From contig QLIY01000117.1 in assembly GCA_003260075.1 (NCBI GenBank), positions 1-64,000 on the forward strand: DNA of 64,000 nucleotides, written 5' to 3'. The notes under the pieces were generated by a model, which was not told the DNA's origin, did no database searches, and saw nothing but the letters and a program-made list of their open reading frames with translations. The translations under genes and the position numbers were made by a program. Positions 11,631 to 24,300 of this stretch are shown here, piece by piece (positions within the stretch are counted from its first letter, which is position 1; each line of letters starts with the position of its first letter). Source of the stretch: Phallusia mammillata. Taxonomy: Eukaryota > Chordata > Ascidiacea > Phlebobranchia > Ascidiidae.

Positions 11631-11855
11631 TTGCTTTGGTTTAACTGCATTTGAGGAAGTCAGTGACATTTTATTCATAGAGAAAATGCACAGAATAACA
11701 GTCCAAAGTATTTCAATGAACATACATGCAATGAAACACAAAAACAAGTAGTTCATTAAGCATAATCTTTTACTCAGAAGTACCATGCAAAAAAATAAGG
11801 CACTTAAAATTCTTTGCGTGGATGAGAAATGAAATGAACTGCTTCTGTTAATATC

Positions 11856-11861
11856 TTTATT
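11856..11861 (-). terminator. Candidate TACC polyadenylation signal
   Basis: TTTATT on the plus strand is AATAAA on the minus strand, about 320 nt beyond the TACC stop at 12181. The two genes would thus end within a few hundred bases of each other. Motif only. Confidence 0.3.
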
Positions 11862-12180
11862 TTAAACACAAAGTTCTTCACAGTGGCAACATAAATTTAC
11901 TTTTACTAATGAGACAAAAACAGTTTGTTTTTTATATAATGTGGTCAGGTTGCTTAGAAAAGGGTTTATGGGTCTCAACTCTTGTATACCCAATAACCTT
12001 TATTATGATTTTATGCCACAAATATGGAACATAGCACCAGTGCTATTTGCACATCAAAAACATATCATAGAAATTTCAACAAAAAGTTTTTCAGGCGGTA
12101 AAGCTGCATTGTTTTTGTAACAACCTCTCAGCTCAAACCTTTGTGCTGTTCTAACTGTATGACATGCTTGAAAGTAAGGG

Positions 12181-12367
12181 TTATTTTTTATCGGCCTGTG
12201 TAAAAAACTCCTCACAAATTTTTACGAGTTCAGCATTTTCTTTCGAAGCATTTTCAAGTTGTTTTTCAAGAGAGGATGCGGTCATTTGTTCCTTTTTAAT
12301 TTGAGCTTTCATGGCATTAATGCGTCTTATTGCATCGTTACTTGCACTACCAACTTCAGCCTCCAAT
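12181..12367 (-). CDS. TACC: TACC exon: C-terminal end of the TACC domain
   Basis: The acceptor TCTGTCGCAG is followed by RLEAEVGSASND, then KAQIKKEQMTASSLEKQLE and KENAELVKICEEFFTQADKK before TAA at 12183-12181. This matches the SLEK...KENEEL..ICD end of the family. Heptads run through almost the whole exon, as expected of the dimeric coiled coil. Confidence 0.9.
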
Positions 12368-15300
12368 CTGCGACAGAAAATTAAAGTAATTTGCATAATT
12401 ACTCATAACCAGTAATGGGATTCAGTCCGGTTCTACAGAACCGTCTCACGGAATTTTATGAGATCAAAACAGGTGGGGGGGGGGAATAATTACTCATAAC
12501 CAGTAATGGGATTCAGTCGGTTCGCACCGGTTCTACAGAACCGTCTCACGGAATTTTATGAGATCAAAACAGGTTAGCATTACCGGTTACTGTCAATGGA
12601 CTTTTTGTAACAGAACCGACTGGAAATGTGACTTTTGTGATAGAACCGGCTGAAAAAAAATTGGATCCCACCACTGCTCATAATATGAAGGCAAACTTAG
12701 CATTTCTGGACTAATTGTACCATGTTAAGTGAACCATTAGTGGTTGAGAGCAAACCTAGAATGGCATAAGTTTCTATCATTATTATTTAAAAAACTTTTT
12801 GCTACCTTTTTATGGTGCTGTCGGCCTCTTTTTTTAGTGTGGAATATTTTGACATGGCATCTTTAAGCAACGCTGCTTTTTGGTGGAATCTTTGCTTCAG
12901 TTCCTCGTCAGCCTGAAAAGTTGTGAAAGTAAAATTATTTTTTACCAACAAAGTGACTCAAAGCACATTTTTACAACAAAGCAACAAATTTTAAACTTAC
13001 AATACAACAAGCAAACTTAACCAGTGTTTTGTATTGGAATGTATAACATCACTTGTAACAGATATTTTCATTTTGTTGCGGCCTGGCCGAAATAAATTTA
13101 CAACAGTATTTTTGAGTTCAACAAAAGAATACCCTTTGTAGTGTTTGCAACCAAACAAAGAATGAAAGTTAACGAGGACAGCATACGGTGGGGTCGTTAT
13201 TATAACACTTAACATTTGCCATTTAGAACTGAACAGATGACACAAGAAAAATATATCTAGATCTCTTATTATAGTTATGGCTCAATAGGGCGAAACTTCA
13301 AGCAACTCTTTCCTATTAAGTGTCAAGACCGAAATACTTAAATCTAAAAAAGTTTTGGTATAAAATACTGCTTTTGACATTGGTGCTTTCCACATATAAG
13401 ACATATATTTCTAGTCCTGGCTGTTTTGTTGTTCTCTTGTCACAATATTTACCTTTTTTAAGGTGAACACGGTTTGGATAAGTTCCTTTGTCCGCTTGTA
13501 GTAATCCTCAAACACATTTACAGAGGAGGTCAGTTCTTTAGCGACCCTTTCATGTTGTTCATCAACCCTTGCAAGATCCGCTTCTAAAGATTTCTTTTGG
13601 GTCAAAAGGTCGCGGTCAGTCACCTCTATAAACCGTCTACAAAAAATAAATGTGTTTTTACACTTGCTTCTTCCAATGCTATTCGATTCTACACATTTTA
13701 TGCATATTCTTTTAAGTTTGTAAAGACATTCAGCTTTTAGATTAAGGGTGAACCCAAATAATATTTAAAAGATTTGTTTTTTCTACCTCCTATCTAGAAT
13801 AATGACATTTAAGAAGTCAGATTCCCATAATAACTGGGAGTTGTAGTAATGTGAACAGGGTTGCCATCGACATGGACGCAAAACTACGGACAACCGAAAA
13901 ATTACATATTCATACAATGCAAAAAAATGTTTTCGAACAAAGGTTTGCATTTATACGAGCCATGACATATAATATGCAATATTTGGACCAGAAACAACCT
14001 GTTCCAGCAACTTCTTGTTCGTAGAAAATACGTCGTGCATCTCACAACAGCTCAGGTCTAGGTTTACTTTTACTTGTAGCAGGGATTTGACTGTTATTTT
14101 ATTAGGTTTGTTTCTTGAAATTGTTGAAAATAAGTCAAAATAACGACTCAGGTCATAAATGAGGACACTAAATTGTACTAAGACGTTGTCCTTTCAAAAT
14201 AAAGACAAGTCTTAGAAAAAAGGATGGTATGGTAACCTTGGTTATAAAATTCTATGTGCCTGCATCTTAGTTGTACTACGAAATGAAAACCGGACTTTTT
14301 ACCTACAGATCCAAACCCTGCTAATCAACTCACTTTTCCTCTTCAATCTGCCTCAACAAATCAGCTTCCACTTCTTTCAGTCTTTGATTCTCATCTTCCA
14401 GTTTTTGATAACTTTCTTTCACAAATGCATCGTTTTCGGTTGTATCTTCCCCTCTATGAGTGTGTAATGTTGTTCTACTGTCAACCTGCAAACAAATACA
14501 ACAATATATTTATTAGTTTAATTTAATAAAACCAGATGTCTGGATTAAGATGCAATTAAAATTTAATTTTGATGTGTAACAGGGATCCACGTTTTAATAA
14601 ATAAGCTGTTACAGGCATAATGTAGAAACAAGTGATGCTTTCCAGCAGTTTTTATCATGAAGCAATACTCAAATATCCACATTTAAAGATTTTTATGTTG
14701 TTCATAATTAGTTAAATGTATTCTCAGTATTTTGTGGTTGACTTTACTAATCGGGTTTCACAGTTTTTGGAATTCATCACATATAATGAGACACGACAAT
14801 TTTTTGCATACCAAATTGAAAAAAAATATGCTTGTGAAATTAAGAAACTGTTTTGTGACAATATGCAACAAAGGGGTGAAAGTCAAGTTTGTACAGATCA
14901 TGCTAGATTTCGGGGGGGGGGAAAAAATTCTGTTTTGTGACAATTTGCAACAAAGGGGTGAAAGTCAAGTTTGTACAGATCATGCTAGATTTCAGTTTGC
15001 TATGTTTATAGAGTCAAGCTGACCAGAAATATGAAAATTTATGAGGAAAGTATCATGGATATATCATTATCAAAAAAAAACTAACTTTTACTTGGTACCA
15101 TGTAATCATGAGTGATAAACTATGTTTAAATCATGAGTGATAAACTATGTTTAAATCATGAGTGATAAACTATGTTTAAATCATGAGTGATAAACTATGT
15201 TTAAATCATGAGTGATAAACTATGTTTAAATCATGAGTGATAAACTATGTTTAAATCATGAGTGATAAACTATGTTTAAATCATGAGTGATAAACTATGT

Positions 15301-18300
15301 TTAAATCATGAGTGATAAACTATGTTTAAATCATGAGTGATAAACTATGTTTAAATCATGAGTGATAAACTATGTTTAAACTCTAACTTGTAGCTTTGTA
15401 AAGTTGAATATGATGTGGAGGTAAATAAGTTTTTCAGCATTACAAATTAGGTACTGAATTACAACAATACTAAACAAGTTTGCTTAGTACCCATGTTGTG
15501 TTGTAAACTTAACACCGACCAAGTGGATTTCACAAAAGTTCAGTTTCTCTGCTTTAAGTTATCAACAAACCTCAGGTCTCGGACTGAGACTCAGGTCCAA
15601 CAATTTTGCTGTCGGAGTTTCAATTGAATTCCACTTCCCATCTTCATTAAGTAAATTCCGAGCGAGTTGTGAAGCTGCGGGATGTTGGTGAATTGGCTCA
15701 AAAGTTGTCATGTTGTCTCTGCAACAAATTATTGACATATATAAGCATTTGCTGTTAGAAGAAAGAACAATCCTTCCACTTACAGATCTTGGTCAATGAT
15801 ATTTGTGAATCTGTCTGCATTTGTCTAAAAACATTGAATTTGCATCAAAAACTTTTAAAACAAATTGATTATGTGCAAAACACAACAACAGAAGTTTTAC
15901 ACAGGGTTAAAACATACTGAAATATAAGAATGCTTTTCATTTAACAAGACTAAGAGTCTTCTACCAGGATTTATTACAACATGTCAAAAATTCCATATGA
16001 CCTATTTGTGAAACAGACAACTCACCTTGATAATTGCATCAGAACCACTGCATGATACATTTTCATCAGTTTCTACAAAGTTATCACATTATAATTACTG
16101 TCATAAACATGGTGGGGACACACAAGAAACATAAAGATTAAAAATTCAAGCAGCCAACTGTCCACTGTGGCATACACAGCATGATAACCTGCACTTTGTC
16201 TCAGGCTGTCATATATTTCAACTACTAAAAGTTCACACCTTATAAACTTGAGCCTACTAGAAAGCCAACATTCATAAAACAATTAATCAGTTCAAGAGCT
16301 AACAAACATGGAGAGGAGTAAATAACCTTTTTATGACATTCACAATTAAAAAGGCATGACACAAGCCCTTTTCACTTGAACACATTCAGAAGACCATGAA
16401 AGTTCACTATTTAAATGTAAATAACTTTACAACAACTGTGGTAACAAATGTGATCTTAAACAACACAGACACACAACTCCTTGTAACAAACCTAACCAAC
16501 TGAGAGTGTCATTACATACTATGCAACAGATAATCGTAATCAACAAGCTTCCAAATGTACAGTAGACTTATCCTACATCACTTCACTCAAAAGCGGCGCA
16601 CACAATATCTGATACAATAGAGGTCGGCCACTCCACACTGAATGACAACAAAAGACGACAATCGACACAGAGAGAGATGTGAGAGGAGCTCTACGACTGT
16701 TTGATTTCATGTTGAGGAGCAGTAAAGAGAGTGAACGGGCAAAGTAAATAACACCGACACCGGTGATATATAGAACCCGGCTCAATCACACAATGATACC
16801 TAACAATCTGAGCGCTTTACAATTGTGTCAATGCTGTCGCCATAACAACCAGGACAACAACAAATTCAAAACCAATATTTATTTCACAAAGTAATGTCAT
16901 AATTTAAGCCAAGAATCATTCAGTCTGTTCACAATACTGCAGTTTTTACAAGGTATAATTTGTTGCGAAAATAATGTTTGGACAAACAAAATTAAAAGAC
17001 TTATTTATTTGCACAACCAGTTTAAACATTTAGGAGTTACCGGCCATTTAAATAAAAGTATTAACTTACCTTCTATCATAGCAGTCTTGTTATCCATTAC
17101 GGCCCTGAACAAATAAAAAGTCATAAATTTATAGTTGTGTTATTTGTGAAGCATGGTTAGCATAGAAATTACTGAACAAGCAATTCATCCATCACGTTGC
17201 ATATTTAACAAATTTGTCATACAACTGGTGTAATGCTAAACAAAATACTAGTATTTTTTAGGAACCAGTATTTTTGCTAAAGTTTTGCCAACCAGAACAG
17301 TAAAGCTTCTGCAGAGCAATGAAGTGAATTCATGCGAGCACATTCAGCGGATCGCAATGTAAGCGAAATTTCAAGTTTTTAAAAATGACAAGTATTTTGT
17401 CCAGCATCACAGTTGAACAACAAACTTGTTAAATGATCATGGTTAAGGTTCCAGGTTGCCTGACTTTCAAGTTAATGTGAATCAAAATGTTTTTGAAAAA
17501 CAGAATTAAGCAGATAGAAATTAATGAAGGATATTAATTTGCAAATTTACAGTTGGTAAAAAACTCCAATGCTTTAGAAAAAACATTCGATTAATTTAAG
17601 GTTTTCATATTGTTCTTCACACTTGCATTTTATCTGGGTGAGATATGACAGACCAATGTGCTGCAGCCAAGTGGCAGAAAAACACAGCTTCAGTGCACAC
17701 ACAGTTTTGGAGTTTGCACATGTAACCAACCTTTTTTGCATGAGAGGGTCAAACTGAACATAGAGTGATTGTTTCCGTAACGCAGACTCTTCAGGGGCAT
17801 TCTGTAAACGCAAAGGATATATTGCATGTTGTTTGTTTGATATTTATTGAAAGTGGACAGGAAACGCCTAAATATGCTTGCAATGAGTCTGTCGTAGAGC
17901 TGCGTATTTTATTACAAGTCCGTTGAATAATTTTCTATATGATTTTTTTCAAATTAGATAGTCAGTGATTTCAGTTTAGTTCAACCCATCTGGAACTAAT
18001 GGGTAAGAGCAGGGGTGGGCAAACTACGGCCAGCGGGCCGCATGCGGCCTGCCAAATGTTAGTAATTTTAAAGAGAATGTTAGTAACGCTGAATAGTTTT
18101 ATGAGCACAGACGCAGAGTTTTGAAAAATACCGGGGGTGCGACTTGCCGATACCTATACCATGTGCAGTATCGTACCCGTACCTTACTTACTTTGGAACT
18201 AAACACAGATACTTTTAACGTGCTTTAGCCTGCTGTTTTGCAAACGGACATTAAACGCGGCTTTAGAATCGTTAACACAGACCCGCACAACCCCTAAAAA

Positions 18301-21300
18301 TGGATACTAAAAGGGGCTCGCTTTGTTTAATGTTGGCGCAAGAATTTATTAACAAAAAGACGTGGTGTAGCCTATATGTTGCAACAAATGCTTGTTTGTT
18401 TTGAAACTATTGCAATTGTGGCGTTTCAACCAATGTTTGTCCAATAATTTCAGTGACAACAAACGTATTTGCACATAGCTGAAAATATACTCCGTTAATA
18501 TTTTGGGCAAAATCAGGGGTGCACAACCTGCGGCCGTACGGCCACATGCGGCNGCCGCGGAGACAAGGTTGTGACCATGTATGTTAAAATACACTTGCTG
18601 GCGGCGGTGACATAACTAAAACTATTTTGCCAAATATTTTGATTTTGAAACTGCTAAAAAGGGGGGGGGGAACAGGCTTTAGCCTGCTGTTTTGCAAACG
18701 GACATTAAACGCGGCTTTAGAATCGTTAACACAGACCAGCACAACCCCTAAAAATGGATACTAAAAGCGGCTTGCTTTGTTTAATGTTGGCGCAAGAATT
18801 TATTAACAAAAAGACGTGGTGTAGCCTATATGTTGCAACAAATGCTTGTTTATTTTGAAACAATTGCAATTGTGGCGTTTCAACCAATGTTTGTCCAATA
18901 ATTTCAGTGACAACAAACGTATTTGCACANATCTTGCTTTTTCCACAATTCCTTCCAACCAGTGAGATTTTCCTCAGAACCAAAAACTACAAATAAATAA
19001 ACATTTTAAGTGGATAGTGACACAGCATTTAATCACGTAGAAATTTCTTTTCTAAAATGGAGTAGCAGAGCAAGAAAGTTTGAGAAGCCCTGTTCTAGAC
19101 CCCTTCAGTGACAACTCGCACAAGCAACAAAATATTTTGACGCAGACTTACTTTGTTCGGCAGGTTGGAAACCGTCCATCTCTTCGCCAACTTGCATTTG
19201 TTGCGCTTGAGAGTCTCTAGTTACGGGATCAGTTTCAGCTTTATTGACTGCTACTTCACTCGTTCGAGGGGATGGCGTCGTTTTCAATGTAACGTTGTCA
19301 TTTGTTAGTGATTTGCTGGTTTTGAATGGGTCAAAATTAGGATCTTCAAGCTGATTAAAATCAATCGAGTAAGCCCCCTTGGCTGGGATTTCCTCATTTT
19401 GTTCCTCTGCTGGCTTATTTTGTTCCTCTGGGGGCGCAAATTTTTTTTTAGTCGGCAAAGTTTGTTTCTTTTTCTTCAATTTAGTTTTAGACACATTAGT
19501 CTTCGCAGGTGATTTTTCAACCTGGTTATCACCTCCAGTTGTTTCAGTCACATCACTAAATTCAGGTTTGTTCTCGATCACAGTTTTGTCATCATTTGAT
19601 AAACCTCCACTTGTTTTAAAAGGGTCGTAGTTCGGGTCATCAAACTTGCTAAAATCGATCGAGTAAGCTCCTTTTGCTGGAATCTCATCACCTTCCACCT
19701 TCTCATCTGCATCAGGAGATTTCGGTTTCGGTGATTTTAATCTTTTTTGTTTAACACCAGATTTACTTTGTTTGATTTTTGGTCGACAAGTTTGTTTTGG
19801 TGCTTCTAAAACACTCGAGTCATTTGTGTCAGAAATTTTCTCTACATTTGGTGAAACAGAATCATCATTTGATGAATTTTTATTCTGCATTTCTTCTGAC
19901 ACAGTGGTTTTAACTTGCTGCTGGTCATTAGCTTGCACTGTTTCATCATTTGATAAACCCTTAGTTGTTTTGAATGGGTCAAAATTGCGGTCATCAAACT
20001 TGCTAAAGTCAATTGAATAAGCTCCTATTGAAACAGGAATCTCGTCACCTTCCACCTTCTCATCTGCATCAGGAGATTGCGGCTTTGGTGACTTTAATCT
20101 TTTTTGTTTAACACCGGATTTAATTTGCTTAGTTTTCGGTCGACGTGGTTGTTTTGGAGATTCTAATTCACTGTAGTCTTTTGTTTCAGAAATTTTTGCT
20201 GTCTTTTGTGAAACAAAATCATCATTTGCTAAACTTAAGTTTTGTATTTCTTCTGACACAGTGCTTTTAACTTGCTGCTCGTCATTGGCTTGCAATGTCT
20301 CATCATTCGATAAACCCTTAGTTGTTTTAAACGGGTCGTAGTTCGGGTCATCAAACTTGCTAAAGTCAATCGAATAAGCTCCTTTTGAAACAGGAATCTC
20401 GTCACCTTCCACCTTCTCATCTGCATCAGGAGATTGCGGCTTTGGTGATTTGAATCTTTTTTGTTTAACACTGGATTTATTTTGTTTAGTTTTGGGTCGA
20501 CGAGGTACTTCTAACCCTTTAGCGTCTTTTGTTTCAGATTTTTCTTCTATCTTCGGCGAAACAGAGTCATCATTTGCTAAACTTAAGTTCTGCTTTTCTT
20601 CTGACACAGTGCTTTTAACTTTATTTTGATTATCGTCTTGCAATGTCTCATCATTTGTTAAACCCTTAGTTGTTTTAAATGGGTCGTAGTTCGGGTCATC
20701 AAATTTGCTAAAGTCAATCGAATAAGCTCCTTTTGAAACAGGAATCTCGTCACCTTCCACCTTCTCATCTGCATCAGGAGATTGCGGCTTTGGTGANNNN
20801 NNNNNNNNNNNNNNNNNNNNNNNNNNNNNNNNNNNNNNNNNNNNNNNNNNNNNNNNNNNNNNNNNNNNNNNNNNNNNNNNNNNNNNNNNNNNNNNNNNNN
20901 NNNNNNNNNNNNNNNNNNNNNNNNNNNNNNNNNNNNNNNNNNNNNNNNNNNNATTGCAATTGTGGCGTTTCAACCAATGTTTGTCCAATAATTTCAGTGA
21001 CAACAAACGTATTTGCACATAGCTGAAAATATACTCCGTTAATATTTTGGGCAAAATCAGGGGTGCACAACTTGTGGCCGTGGAGACGAGTTTGTGCGGT
21101 TGTGACCATGTATGTTAAAATACACGTGCTGGCGGCGGTGACGTAACTAAAACTATTTTGCCAAATATTTTGATTTTGAAACTGCTAAAAACAGATTTCG
21201 TGATACTGAAAAAAAGATTACCAGCCTAGTAACCAGATGCACCAGGCATTTTATCCGCTTATTGTGTGCAAACAATGCGAAAGAACAGGCACCGCAATCG

Positions 21301-24300
21301 TCACAATACAGATTATGACGTCATAAGCAGTTAGTAAGAAATTTTTAATCTGAGCGTTTTAGGCGGCTTTAAATGGTATATATAGGATATAAACCTAATT
21401 CTTTACACAAGTTATTTAAAAAAAAAAAAAAAACAAGCAATTGGCGGCCGTTGGTGAAAAACTATGCGGCCCCCTGAGATTAAGTACTTTTGAATGCGGC
21501 CCTTGCACTGAAAAGTTTGCCCACCCCTGGGTTAGAGCAATGTTGCTCAAGTTTCTTGCTCTGGGAAACACAAGTGACTGAGGTAGGGTTGGAACCCACA
21601 ATCATGTGAACATAAGGTGGTTGTACTAACCACTCAACCATCTTGGTGACATTCAACAGATGAGTTACCAGACTTACACATTCACTTACATCTTGCTTTT
21701 TCCACAATTCCTTCCAACCAGTGAGATTTTCCTCAGAACCAAAAACTACAAATAAATAAACATTTTAAGTGGATAGTGACACAGCATTTAATCACGTAGA
21801 AATTTCTTTTCTAAAATGGAGTAGCAGAGCAAGAAAGTTTGAGAAGCCCTGTTCTAGACCCCTTCAGTGACAACTCGCACAAGCAACAAAATATTTTGAC
21901 GCAGACTTACTTTGTTCGGCAGGTTGGAAACCGTCCATCTCTTCGCCAACTTGCATTTGTTGCGCTTGAGAGTCTCTAGTTACGGGATCAGTTTCAGCTT
22001 TATTGACTGCTACTTCACTCAGTCGAGGGGATGGCGTCGTTTTCAATGTAACGTTGTCCCCCCCCCCCTCTCTAGTTACGGGATCAGTTTCAGCTTTATT
22101 GACTGCTACTTCACTCGTTCGATTTGTTAGTGATTTGCTGGTTTTGAATGGGTCAAAATTAGGATCTTCAAGCTGATTAAAATCAATCGAGTAAGCCCCC
22201 TTGGCTGGGATTTCCTCATTTTGTTCCTCTGCTGGCTTATTTTGTTCCTCTGGGGGCGCAAATTTTTTTTTAGTCGGCAAAGTTTGTTTCTTTTTCTTCA
22301 ATTTAGTTTTAGACACATTAGTCTTCGCAGGTGATTTTTCAACCTGGTTATCACCTCCAGTTGTTTCAGTCACATCACTAAATTCAGGTTTGTTCTCGAT
22401 CACAGTTTTGTCATCATTTGACAAACCCTTAGTTGTTTCAAATGGGTCGTAGTTCGGGTCATCAAACTTGCTAAAATCGATCACGTAAGCTCCTTTTGCT
22501 GGAATATCCCCCCCCCCCCCCCCTTCCATGTTATCTTCAGCTTCAGGAGATTGCGGTTTCGGTGATTTTAATCTTTTTTGTTTAACACCTGATTTACTTT
22601 CCTTAGTTTTAGGTCGACCAGTTTGTTTTGGAGATTCTAATTCACTGGAGTCTTTTGTTTCAGAAATTTTTGCTGTCTTTTGTGAAACAAAATCATCATT
22701 TGCTAAACTTAAGTTTTGTATTTCTTCTGACACAGTGCTTTTAACTTGCTGCTCGTCATTGGCTTGCAATGTCTCATCATTCGATAAACCCTTAGTTGTT
22801 TTAAACGGGTCGTAGTTCGGGTCATCAAACTTGCTAAAGTCAATCGAATAAGCTCCTTTTGAAACAGGAATCTCGTCACCTTCCACCTTCTCATCTGCAT
22901 CAGGAGATTGCGGCTTTGGTGATTTGAATCTTTTTTGTTTAACACTGGATTTATTTTGTTTAGTTTTGGGTCGACGAGGTACTTCTAACCCTTTAGCGTC
23001 TTTTGTTTCAGATTTTTCTTCTATCTTCGGCGAAACAGAGTCATCATTTGCTAAACTTAAGTTCTGCTTTTCTTCTGACACAGTGCTTTTAACTTTATTT
23101 TGATTATCGTCTTGCAATGTCTCATCATTTGTTAAACCCTTAGTTGTTTTAAATGGGTCGTAGTTCGGGTCATCAAATTTGCTAAAGTCAATCGAATAAG
23201 CTCCTTTTGAAACAGGAATCTCGTCACCTTCCACCTTCTCATCTGCATCAGGAGATTGCGGCTTTGGTGACTTTAATCTTTTTTGTTTAACACCGGATTT
23301 AATTTGCTTAGTTTTTGGTCGACGTGGTTGTTTTGGAGATTCTAACTCACTGGAGTCTTTTGTTTCAGAAATTTTTTCTGTCTTTTGTGAAACAAAATCA
23401 TTATTTGCTAAACTTAAGTTTTGTATTTCTTCTGACACAGTGGTTTTAACTTGCTGCTCGTCATTGGCTTGCAATGTTTCATCATTTGTTAAACCCTTAG
23501 TAGTTTTAAACGGGTCGTAGTTCGGGTCATCAAACTTGCTAAAGTCAATTGAATAAGCTCCTTTTGAAACAGGAATCTCATCAGTTTCATCACATTTCTC
23601 AACAGGAGGGGAAACAGGTTTCAATTTCTGCTTCCTTGTTTTAGATTTTATGTTTCTTTTGCTTGCAGCTTTTTTCACTGTAACTTTCTTCTCAATTTCT
23701 GCATCATTGTTTTTAGTTGATTCCTTATTCGAGACCTGCATAGCTGAATCGTTACCCATGCCAGCTTTGGTTTGAAAAGGGTTAAAGTTTGGGTCATCCA
23801 GTTTGTCGAAGTCAATAGAGTAGGATCCTTTTGGTGGAAGGGCCTCCTCAGTTTTAATGGACTGGTTCTCTTCATTCAGGTTTTCAACCTCTTTTGTAGA
23901 TTGCTCAACATTTGTTCCTGTAATGCGGGGAATGCAAGGCTTTTCATCACTGCTAGCTGTAATGCTTTGTTCCTCAATATTCCCGACCTCAGCATTTTTG
24001 ACAGAAGTCTCTGGTTCCGCTGACTTGGATTCCACCAACTCACCAAGTTCACTGTTAGCTGCAGTGCTTTGCTTCTCTATATTACTAACTTCAGCACTTT
24101 TGACAGAAGGTTCTTGTTCTGCTGACTTAGGTCCAACCAACTCAACAAGTGCAAGCCCTTTGTTAGTTTTAAATGGATCAAAATTAGGATCATCAAACTG
24201 GCTGTAGTCAATGGCGTAAGCCCCTTTAGAAACTGGCACCTCAGTAGTTTCATGATTCTGAATTTTAGTGGAAAGCTCATTGTTCTCTTCAATATTGGTT

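Larger units (their letters stand above)
18010..21529. mobile_element. hAT-type element in a TACC intron (span includes misassembled DNA)
   Basis: The left end starts CAGGGGTGGGCAAACTACGG and the right end finishes with the inverted form (AAAGTTTGCCCACCCCTG). These ends are characteristic of hAT superfamily elements. They are flanked by 8-bp target-site duplications, GGTAAGAG (18002-18009) and GGTTAGAG (21530-21537), with one mismatch. Internal segments are repeated (18229-18487 versus 18679-18929), and a second copy of TACC exon DNA (18931-20796) plus a 156-N gap sit inside. The true element is therefore shorter than this span. I see no transposase. Confidence 0.65.

Noticed and set aside
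11508..11786. Minus-strand open frame of 92 codons
   Set aside because: It lies between the PGM1 and TACC stop codons where both 3' untranslated regions are expected, and it shows no domain or codon bias.
15106..15380. CRISPR-like regular repeat
   Set aside because: The 25-bp units are directly adjacent with no spacers, in an intron of an animal gene. It is a simple tandem repeat.
21538..21655. Functional tRNA gene
   Set aside because: A- and B-box-like blocks are present but there is no matching acceptor stem or clear anticodon arm. SINE-like origin fits better.
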